Assembly: GCF_000365305.1 (NCBI RefSeq)
Contig: NZ_CM001841.1
Span: forward strand, 1,233,653 to 1,297,652
Reading direction: 5' to 3'
Source of the DNA: Dickeya dianthicola NCPPB 453
GTDB taxonomy: Bacteria; Pseudomonadota; Gammaproteobacteria; Enterobacterales; Enterobacteriaceae
Length of the DNA: 64,000 nucleotides
The notes under the pieces were generated by a model. That model did no database searches. It saw nothing but the letters and a program-made list of their open reading frames with translations, and was not told the DNA's origin. The first letter of the stretch is position 1. Each line of letters opens with the position of its first letter. Positions 57,941-64,000 of the stretch are shown one piece after another. The position numbers and the translations under genes were made by a program.

Positions 57941-59107
57941 ATGAATTTACATGAGTATCAGGCAAAACAGCTCTTTGCGCGGTATGGTTTACCGGCGCCT
58001 ACCGGTTACGCCTGTACAACACCGCGTGAAGCGGAAGAAGCGGCATCCAAGATTGGCGCAGGTCCGTGGGTCGTGAAGTGTCAGGTTCATGCCGGTGGCC
58101 GCGGCAAGGCCGGCGGCGTGAAGCTGGTGAACAGCAAAGAAGAGATTCGTGCTTTTGCCGAAAACTGGTTGGGTAAGCGTCTGGTGACCTACCAGACTGA
58201 CGCCAACGGCCAGCCGGTTCACCAAATTCTGGTGGAAGGTGCGACGGACATTGATAAAGAACTTTATCTGGGTGCGGTTGTCGACCGCGGCACTCGTCGT
58301 GTGGTGTTCATGGCGTCCACCGAAGGTGGGGTAGAGATTGAGAAAGTTGCAGAAGAAACGCCGCATCTGATCCATAAAGTGGCGTTGGATCCGTTGACCG
58401 GTCCTCAGCCTTATCAGGGGCGCGAACTGGCGTTCAAACTGGGCCTCAACGGCAAGCAGGTAGCGCAGTTCACCAAAATTTTCATGGGACTGGCGGCCCT
58501 GTTCCTGGATCGCGATTTGGCGCTGGTGGAAATCAACCCGCTGGTGATAACCAAACAAGGTGATTTGATCTGCCTGGACGGCAAGCTGGGCGCCGACGGC
58601 AATGCTCTGTTCCGTCAGCCGGAACTGCGCGAAATGCGCGACCACTCTCAGGAAGATGCGCGTGAAGCGCATGCCGCGCAGTGGGAACTAAACTATGTGG
58701 CGCTGGATGGCAATATCGGTTGCATGGTAAACGGCGCCGGTCTGGCTATGGGGACGATGGACATCGTGAAACTGCACGGCGGTTCACCGGCCAACTTCCT
58801 TGATGTGGGCGGCGGTGCAACCAAAGAGCGTGTTACCGAAGCCTTCAAGATCATTCTGTCCGACGACAAGGTGAAAGCGGTACTGGTGAATATTTTCGGC
58901 GGTATCGTGCGTTGTGACCTGATTGCCGACGGTATTATCGGCGCGGTAGCCGAAGTGGGTGTGAATGTTCCGGTAGTGGTGCGTCTGGAAGGTAATAATG
59001 CCGAATTGGGGGCGCAAAAACTGGCGGATAGTGGTTTGAACATCATTGCTGCGACCAGCCTGACGGATGCGGCTCAGCAAGTGGTTGCTGCAGTGGAGGG
59101 TAAATAA
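57941..59107 (+). CDS. sucC: succinyl-CoA synthetase subunit beta
   Basis: The beta subunit of succinyl-CoA synthetase, which makes ATP or GTP from succinyl-CoA. The 388-residue protein has an ATP-grasp domain ([34 protein letters not shown]) and a C-terminal domain with the power-helix region [18 protein letters not shown]. Its stop overlaps the sucD ATG by one base (TAATG), so subunits are translated together. Confidence 0.98.
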   Translation: MNLHEYQAKQLFARYGLPAPTGYACTTPREAEEAASKIGAGPWVVKCQVHAGGRGKAGGVKLVNSKEEIRAFAENWLGKRLVTYQTDANGQPVHQILVEGATDIDKELYLGAVVDRGTRRVVFMASTEGGVEIEKVAEETPHLIHKVALDPLTGPQPYQGRELAFKLGLNGKQVAQFTKIFMGLAALFLDRDLALVEINPLVITKQGDLICLDGKLGADGNALFRQPELREMRDHSQEDAREAHAAQWELNYVALDGNIGCMVNGAGLAMGTMDIVKLHGGSPANFLDVGGGATKERVTEAFKIILSDDKVKAVLVNIFGGIVRCDLIADGIIGAVAEVGVNVPVVVRLEGNNAELGAQKLADSGLNIIAATSLTDAAQQVVAAVEGK

Positions 59108-59979
59108 TGTCCATTCTGATCGATAAAAATACCAAGGTCATCTGTCAGGGTTTTACCGGCAGCCAGGGATCGTTTCATTCTGAGCAGGCGATTGCCTATG
59201 GTACGCAGATGGTGGGAGGCGTGACGCCGGGCAAGGGCGGCACCGAACATCTGGGACTGCCGGTATTCAATACCGTGCGCGAAGCGGTGGAAGCCACCGG
59301 CGCGACGGCATCGGTCATCTATGTACCGGCGCCGTTTTGCAAAGATTCCATTCTGGAAGCCATTGATGCCGGCGTCCAGTTGATCATCTGCATCACCGAA
59401 GGTATCCCAACACTGGACATGTTGACGGTGAAAGTGAAGCTGGAGCAGAGCGGCGTGCGGATGATCGGCCCGAACTGCCCGGGAGTAATTACGCCGGGCG
59501 CCTGCAAGATTGGCATCATGCCGGGCCACATTCATTTGCCGGGCAAAGTCGGTATCGTGTCCCGTTCCGGTACCTTGACCTATGAAGCGGTGAAGCAGAC
59601 CACTGATGCTGGCTTGGGTCAGTCGACTTGTGTGGGTATCGGCGGCGACCCGATTCCGGGATCCAATTTTATCGATATTCTCAAGCTGTTCGAGCAGGAT
59701 CCGCAAACCGAAGCCATCGTGATGATTGGTGAAATCGGCGGCACCGCGGAAGAAGAAGCGGCCTCTTACATCAAAGAACACGTGACCAAACCGGTGGTGG
59801 GTTACATCGCCGGGGTGACGGCGCCGAAAGGCAAGCGTATGGGCCATGCCGGTGCGATTATCGCAGGCGGCAAAGGGACTGCGGATGACAAATTCGCTGC
59901 GCTGGAAGCGGCGGGCGTCAAGACTGTGCGCAGCCTGGCCGATATCGGCGATGCGGTAAAAGCCGTGCTGGCGCGTTAA
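59107..59979 (+). CDS. sucD: succinyl-CoA synthetase subunit alpha
   Basis: The alpha subunit binds CoA and carries the phosphohistidine intermediate. The 290-residue protein has the CoA-binding fold ([19 protein letters not shown]), [20 protein letters not shown], the [12 protein letters not shown] loop and the active histidine in [17 protein letters not shown]. It is the last gene of the sdhCDAB-sucABCD operon and is followed 58 bp later by a strong terminator. Confidence 0.98.
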   Translation: MSILIDKNTKVICQGFTGSQGSFHSEQAIAYGTQMVGGVTPGKGGTEHLGLPVFNTVREAVEATGATASVIYVPAPFCKDSILEAIDAGVQLIICITEGIPTLDMLTVKVKLEQSGVRMIGPNCPGVITPGACKIGIMPGHIHLPGKVGIVSRSGTLTYEAVKQTTDAGLGQSTCVGIGGDPIPGSNFIDILKLFEQDPQTEAIVMIGEIGGTAEEEAASYIKEHVTKPVVGYIAGVTAPKGKRMGHAGAIIAGGKGTADDKFAALEAAGVKTVRSLADIGDAVKAVLAR

Positions 59980-60470
59980 GCTGGGTGTAGCGTACCAGAA
60001 CGGTAGTGTGTAATTACGTTCAAAGTTCGACATGTTTGGCCACCTTGGGTGGCCTTTTTTATATTTGAGTTTTGTCGCAAAAATATAGCCAGAAAGAAAA
60101 ACATTTAACCAATTCAGCAACAATAAAATAACAATGAGCGCATAAATTAAAAATTTCCATATTTGGGATCAACTCGCGTTATTTTTAATTAAAATAAAAA
60201 ATATATTATTAACGATACGCGTCAGAAACTGCCCTATTACATGGGATTAACATTTATGAAATGTAAAATAAAAAGCTAATTTTATTAACATCCGTATGGA
60301 TATTTGTTTTGGATCAAAAATCTAAACTGGATATCCAGTCGAAAATAAGATTAAATTGCGGCAAGTCAATTATGCCTCTGGCGGCCTGCGGTGTGGGTTT
60401 GGCGTAGAATCAAAAAACCCAATCCGCATCACGTAAAAACCTATTTATTGTAAGGTTTTAGAGGAGTAAT
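59980..60470. other. sucD 3' region and long A/T-rich cydA upstream region
   Basis: This interval has no gene. The first 80 bp are the sucD 3' UTR with its terminator; in E. coli this place gives the sRNA SdhX (RybD). From 60061 to about 60360 the sequence is extremely A/T-rich with many TTAAT/ATTAA runs, compatible with ArcA, Fnr or H-NS control of cyd. I do not claim individual sites. Confidence 0.6.
60038..60054 (+). terminator. Rho-independent terminator of the sdh-suc operon
   Basis: A perfect 7-bp stem GGCCACC/GGTGGCC with a 3-base TTG loop is followed by TTTTTTAT. Confidence 0.92.
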
Positions 60471-60677
60471 ATGCCTATACTCATATCTGAGTATGTTATT
60501 TGTAATTCTGTAATTTTTCTTTGGTTTACTTTTCAAATGCGCCGTGGTGACGCGGTAGCGCATATTGAGGCCTGTGCTAAAGCAATTGTTGTGTTCTTTA
60601 GGTTACTAACTGCCGGGTATTTAGTGGCTTGCCTGTACAGCGAGCTAAAGACCTTCCTGCGAGGAGCAAGGAGTTAA
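60471..60677 (+). CDS. unrecognised small ORF directly upstream of cydA
   Basis: A 68-codon ORF whose ATG has an excellent AGAGGAG ribosome binding site 4-5 bases upstream. Its TAA is one base before the cydA ATG, an arrangement typical of translational coupling. The predicted protein ([19 protein letters not shown] at the N-terminus) has two hydrophobic segments, about residues 4-22 and 38-58, with a charged stretch between ([11 protein letters not shown]) and a basic C-terminus. Codon use (ATA, CTA, AGG) is poorer than in cydAB. I do not recognise it. It may be a small membrane protein, a leader peptide, or an untranslated leader that is open by chance. Confidence 0.5.
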   Translation: MPILISEYVICNSVIFLWFTFQMRRGDAVAHIEACAKAIVVFFRLLTAGYLVACLYSELKTFLRGARS

Positions 60678-60678
60678 G

Positions 60679-62244
60679 ATGTTTGATGTAGTCGAACTGT
60701 CACGTTTACAGTTTGCCTTGACCGCGATGTATCATTTCCTGTTCGTGCCTTTAACGCTGGGGATGGCGTTTTTGCTGGCGATCATGGAAACCGTGTATGT
60801 CCTGTCCGGCAAACAAATCTACAAAGATATGACCAAGTTCTGGGGCAAGCTGTTTGCAATCAACTTTGCTCTCGGTGTTTCCACCGGTCTGACTATGGAA
60901 TTCCAGTTCGGTACTAACTGGTCATATTACTCTCACTATGTCGGTGATATCTTCGGAGCACCTCTGGCAATCGAAGGATTGATGGCGTTCTTCCTGGAAT
61001 CCACGTTTGTCGGGCTGTTCTTCTTTGGCTGGGATCGACTGGGCAAAGTGCAGCATATGACGGTAACCTGGCTGGTGGCGTTGGGGTCCAACTTGTCTGC
61101 ATTGTGGATTCTGGTGGCCAACGGTTGGATGCAGAACCCGATTGCCTCGGATTTCAACTTCGAAACCATGCGCATGGAGATGGTGAGCTTTGCTGATCTG
61201 GTATTAAACCCGGTTGCGCAGGTGAAATTCGTTCACACCGTCGCGGCAGGGTATTGCACCGGCGCGATGTTCATTTTGGGTATCAGTTCCTACTATCTGC
61301 TGAAAGGGCGTGATGTCGCTTTCGCCAAACGCTCTTTTGCGATCGCGGCCAGTTTCGGTATGGCATCGGTGCTGTCTGTTATCGTACTGGGCGATGAGTC
61401 CGGCTATGAGATGGGCGACGTGCAGAAAACCAAGCTGGCGGCCATCGAAGCTGAATGGGAAACCCAGCCGGCGCCGGCGGCGTTCACACTGTTCGGTATT
61501 CCGAATCAGGAGACGATGGAGAACAAGTACGCGATTCAGATTCCCTATATGCTGGGCCTGATCGCCACCCGTTCTACCGACAAGACCGTTACCGGCCTGA
61601 AAGAACTGATGGAACAGCATGAAGTGCGCATCCGTAACGGGATGAAAGCCTATCACCTGTTGCAGCAATTGCGTTCCGGCAACACCGATCCGGCTGTACG
61701 TACTGAGTTCCTTAAGAACAAACATGATCTTGGTTATGGTCTGCTGTTGAAACGCTATACCCCGAATGTGGCGGATGCCAGCGACGCACAGATTAAGCAG
61801 GCGGTTAAAGATTCTATTCCGCGTGTAGCGCCGTTGTACTTCTCCTTCCGCATTATGGTGGCTTGCGGCGTGCTGATGCTGCTGATCATTGGTCTGTCAT
61901 TCTGGACGGTGCTACGCAACAAAATTGGTCAGAAGCGCTGGCTGCATCGCGTTGCGCTGTATGGCATCCCATTGCCGTGGATTGCCGTTGAAGCCGGCTG
62001 GTTTGTAGCGGAATACGGCCGTCAGCCGTGGGCGATTGGTGAAGTGTTGCCGACAGCCGTCGCTAACTCCTCGCTAACCGCAGGAGACATCCTGTTCTCT
62101 ATGGGACTGATTTGCGGCCTTTATACGCTGTTCCTGGTGGCTGAAATGTACCTGATGTTCAAGTATGCGCGTCTGGGTCCAAGCAGCCTGAAAACGGGTG
62201 CCTATCACTTCGAACAGCCGATCGCGGCTCAGGAAGCACGGTAA
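60679..62244 (+). CDS. cydA: cytochrome bd-I ubiquinol oxidase subunit I
   Basis: CydA is the catalytic subunit of cytochrome bd, a high-affinity quinol oxidase in the inner membrane used at low oxygen. The 521-residue protein has the heme d ligand His19 ([13 protein letters not shown]). The Q-loop is long, as in the E. coli type (about residues 255-390). The quinol-binding motif [14 protein letters not shown] is present near residue 440. Its start follows the stop of the small upstream ORF by one base, with AAGGAG before it. Confidence 0.98.
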   Translation: MFDVVELSRLQFALTAMYHFLFVPLTLGMAFLLAIMETVYVLSGKQIYKDMTKFWGKLFAINFALGVSTGLTMEFQFGTNWSYYSHYVGDIFGAPLAIEGLMAFFLESTFVGLFFFGWDRLGKVQHMTVTWLVALGSNLSALWILVANGWMQNPIASDFNFETMRMEMVSFADLVLNPVAQVKFVHTVAAGYCTGAMFILGISSYYLLKGRDVAFAKRSFAIAASFGMASVLSVIVLGDESGYEMGDVQKTKLAAIEAEWETQPAPAAFTLFGIPNQETMENKYAIQIPYMLGLIATRSTDKTVTGLKELMEQHEVRIRNGMKAYHLLQQLRSGNTDPAVRTEFLKNKHDLGYGLLLKRYTPNVADASDAQIKQAVKDSIPRVAPLYFSFRIMVACGVLMLLIIGLSFWTVLRNKIGQKRWLHRVALYGIPLPWIAVEAGWFVAEYGRQPWAIGEVLPTAVANSSLTAGDILFSMGLICGLYTLFLVAEMYLMFKYARLGPSSLKTGAYHFEQPIAAQEAR

Positions 62245-62256
62245 CAGGAGTCCACT

Positions 62257-63396
62257 ATGTTTGATTATGAAGTCTTGCGTTTTGTCTGGTGGCTGCTGAT
62301 TGGTGTGCTGCTGATCGGTTTTGCGGTCACTGATGGTTTCGACATGGGCGTCGGCATACTGGTGCGCCTGATGGGCCGTAACGATGTAGAGCGTCGCGTG
62401 ATGATCAACAGCATCGCGCCGCACTGGGACGGCAACCAGGTTTGGTTGATCACGGCGGGCGGCGCACTGTTTGCCGCCTGGCCGATGGTTTACGCCGCGG
62501 CGTTTTCCGGTTTCTACATCGCTATGATTCTGGTACTGGCATCTTTGTATTTCCGCCCGGTCGGCTTTGACTACCGTTCGAAAATCGAAGATCCGCGTTG
62601 GCGTAACATGTGGGACTGGGGCATTTTCATCGGTAGTTTCGTACCGCCGGTAGTCATCGGGGTGGCGTTCGGCAACTTGCTGCAGGGCGTGCCGTTCCAC
62701 GTAGATGAATACCTGCGCCTGTATTACACCGGCAATTTCTTCCAGTTACTCAATCCGTTCGGGTTACTGGCCGGCGTTGTCAGCCTGAGCATGATCGTGG
62801 CTCAGGGCGCTACCTATCTGGTGATGCGTACCTCTGGCGATCTGCACTTCCGCGCTAAAAAGGTTGCTCAGTTTTCTTCGCTGGCGCTGACGGTGACCTT
62901 TGCTCTGGCCGGGGTCTGGGTGGTTTATGGCATCGATGGTTATGCGGTAACATCCGTCATCAATACTGCCGGCGAGTCTAACCCGCTGCATAAAGAAGTA
63001 GCCCGTCAGGCTGGCGCCTGGCTGGTCAACTTCAACCACCACCCGGTGCTGTGGGCGGTTCCGCTGCTGGGCGTTGTGTTGCCGCTGATGACGGCTGTCA
63101 TGGCGCGCGCGGAAAAAGGGGCGATGGCATTCCTGTTCTCTTCGCTCAGCATCGCTTGTGTGATTCTGACCGCCGGGATCGCCATGTTCCCGTTCATTAT
63201 GCCGTCGGTGACAGTACCGAATGTCAGCCTGACCATTTGGGATGCCACATCCAGCCTGCTTACGCTCAGAGTGATGACCGTGGTGGCGATTATTTTCGTT
63301 CCCATCGTGCTGTCCTACACCATCTGGTGTTACTACAAGATGTTCGGACGCATCACCAAAGAGCATGTTGAGCAGAACTCTCATTCGTTGTACTAA
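62257..63396 (+). CDS. cydB: cytochrome bd-I ubiquinol oxidase subunit II
   Basis: CydB is the second large membrane subunit of cytochrome bd. The 379-residue protein has the conserved N-terminus FDYEVLRFVWWLLIGVLLI, the GFDMGVG and HWDGNQVWLI motifs and eight to nine membrane helices. It lies 12 bp after cydA and 16 bp before cydX. Confidence 0.98.
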   Translation: MFDYEVLRFVWWLLIGVLLIGFAVTDGFDMGVGILVRLMGRNDVERRVMINSIAPHWDGNQVWLITAGGALFAAWPMVYAAAFSGFYIAMILVLASLYFRPVGFDYRSKIEDPRWRNMWDWGIFIGSFVPPVVIGVAFGNLLQGVPFHVDEYLRLYYTGNFFQLLNPFGLLAGVVSLSMIVAQGATYLVMRTSGDLHFRAKKVAQFSSLALTVTFALAGVWVVYGIDGYAVTSVINTAGESNPLHKEVARQAGAWLVNFNHHPVLWAVPLLGVVLPLMTAVMARAEKGAMAFLFSSLSIACVILTAGIAMFPFIMPSVTVPNVSLTIWDATSSLLTLRVMTVVAIIFVPIVLSYTIWCYYKMFGRITKEHVEQNSHSLY

Positions 63397-63412
63397 GTAA
63401 GGAGCCTGACTT

Positions 63413-63529
63413 ATGTGGTATTTTGCCTGGATATTGGGAACGCTTCTTGCTTGTTCGCTGGGCGTGATTACCGCTCTGGCGCTGGAACAGAGCGAAGCAA
63501 CCAAAGCGAATCAAGATAAACCGCAATGA
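63413..63529 (+). CDS. cydX: cytochrome bd-I accessory subunit CydX
   Basis: CydX is a small single-helix subunit needed for stable, active cytochrome bd. The 38-residue protein begins MWYFAWILGTLLACSLGVI and contains the conserved ALALEQ before a polar tail. AAGGAG lies 8 bases upstream. The stop overlaps the ybgE ATG by 4 bp (ATGA). Confidence 0.95.
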   Translation: MWYFAWILGTLLACSLGVITALALEQSEATKANQDKPQ

Positions 63530-63819
63530 TTGCTTTTATTGATCGCCTCTACCGCTGTATGGATAAGGGCCCGTTACGGGCCCTTTCCCTGATCATGGCG
63601 TTGTTGCTGGCCGGATGTGTATTCTGGGAACCCGCGCGTTTTGCAGCGCGGACCAGTTCGCTGGTGGTCTGGCAGGGGATGGCACTGATTTGGGCGGTTT
63701 GTACCGGCGTCGTTCACGGCGTGGGTTTTCGCCCTCAGCGTATGCGCTGGCGCGCCTTCTTTTCCCCGTTTCCGGCCTTTGTGATCCTGGCCGCAGGATT
63801 GTATTACTACTTCCTGTAA
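63526..63819 (+). CDS. ybgE: YbgE, cyd operon protein
   Basis: A 97-residue inner-membrane protein with three hydrophobic segments, encoded in the cyd operon of most enterobacteria; its role is not established. It matches YbgE in the segments MDKGPLRALSLIMALLLAGC and GVVHGVGFRPQRMRWRAFF. Its start overlaps the cydX stop. A perfect 9-bp terminator-like hairpin lies inside its early coding region (63565-63585). Confidence 0.93.
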   Translation: MIAFIDRLYRCMDKGPLRALSLIMALLLAGCVFWEPARFAARTSSLVVWQGMALIWAVCTGVVHGVGFRPQRMRWRAFFSPFPAFVILAAGLYYYFL

Positions 63820-63841
63820 AGTAGTCCTTCATTCCTTTTGG

Positions 63842-63865
63842 TTATGGGTTGCTCGCGACCCATAA
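63842..63865 (+). terminator. probable terminator of cydABX-ybgE
   Basis: A 10-bp stem (arms TTATGGGTTG and CGACCCATAA, including one G-T pair) with a CTCG loop lies 22 bp after the ybgE stop and is followed by TTATTTA. It separates cyd from the tol-pal operon. Confidence 0.7.
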
Positions 63866-63953
63866 TTATTTACCTTCTTGTACATAGAATCCATTCCAAA
63901 CCTTATCCCTCTTGCGTATAGTAGCGGGGTTTATCGCATTACCGGGATGTAGA

Positions 63954-64000
63954 GTGAGTAATAAAGTGTTCCGCTGGCCAGTGCGCGTCTACTATGAAGA
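63954..64000 (+). CDS. ybgC: YbgC, acyl-CoA thioesterase of the tol-pal operon, partial
   Basis: Only the first 15 codons are in the window, from a GTG start. They read MSNKVFRWPVRVYYE, matching the start of YbgC (FRWPVRVYYED in E. coli), a hotdog-fold thioesterase and first gene of ybgC-tolQRAB-pal. Position after ybgE agrees with E. coli. The call rests on a short stretch but the match is specific. Confidence 0.85.
   Translation, partial: MSNKVFRWPVRVYYE

Noticed and set aside
1-64000. Insertion sequences, prophage, CRISPR array, toxin-antitoxin or defence island
   Set aside because: No transposase, integrase, phage gene, regularly spaced repeat or known defence gene was seen; gene order is that of a core chromosome.

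Overview
The window is a contiguous piece of an enterobacterial chromosome. Nearly every gene is recognisable as an ortholog of a gene in the E. coli holA/lptE to tolQ segment, and most keep their E. coli neighbours. The GC-rich coding sequence (A/T-rich only between genes), the protein sequences and the pattern of missing E. coli genes suggest a Pectobacteriaceae member, most likely a Dickeya-like plant-associated bacterium. That genus call is inference from gene content, not from a database search.

Layout. 1-4.7 kb: holA (cut by the window edge), lptE and leuS on the minus strand and ybeL on the plus strand. 4.8-8.0 kb: the gltIJKL glutamate/aspartate ABC importer, with a SroC-like small-RNA locus between gltI and gltJ. 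8.4-14.1 kb: lnt, corC, ybeY, ybeZ and miaB on the minus strand. 14.3-16.0 kb: ubiF and an EmrE-like SMR exporter gene. 16.1-16.75 kb: six tRNA genes (Met-Leu-Gln-Gln-Met-Gln) transcribed leftward. 17.0-24.0 kb: asnB and the N-acetylglucosamine regulon nagC-nagA-nagB facing nagE; nagD is absent and NagE lacks its EIIA domain. 24.1-27.2 kb: glnS, fur and fldA (chiPQ absent). 27.6-29.3 kb: a Tar-type chemoreceptor gene inserted between fldA and ybfE. 29.3-33.7 kb: ybfE, ybfF, seqA-pgm and a one-domain EamA transporter. 33.8-41.7 kb: the complete high-affinity potassium system kdpFABC-kdpDE with its KdpE operator. 42.1-48.3 kb: ybfA, a two-domain ybgA, phrB, ybgI, the 5-oxoprolinase genes pxpBCA and a decayed nei remnant. 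48.3-60.0 kb: gltA facing the sdhCDAB-sucABCD TCA-cycle operon. 60.5-64.0 kb: an unrecognised 68-codon ORF coupled to cydA, then cydB, cydX, ybgE and the start of ybgC.

How the genes work together. The right-hand 16 kb is a metabolic block: citrate synthase, succinate dehydrogenase, 2-oxoglutarate dehydrogenase E1/E2, succinyl-CoA synthetase and the cytochrome bd oxidase that receives their electrons through quinol. The middle holds amino-sugar import and catabolism with its repressor, iron regulation with flavodoxin, and potassium homeostasis. The left holds envelope biogenesis (lptE, lnt), translation and tRNA modification (leuS, miaB, ybeY) and amino-acid uptake.

I found no phage, insertion sequence, CRISPR array or defence island, and nothing that looks like a new multi-gene system. 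The points most worth a second look are: kdpE has no ATG, GTG or TTG that could start the full protein; a nei gene has collapsed to about 140 bp; a small ORF with a strong ribosome binding site abuts cydA; a chemoreceptor gene sits in an otherwise conserved fldA-ybfE junction; and short tandem duplications recur at translation starts.
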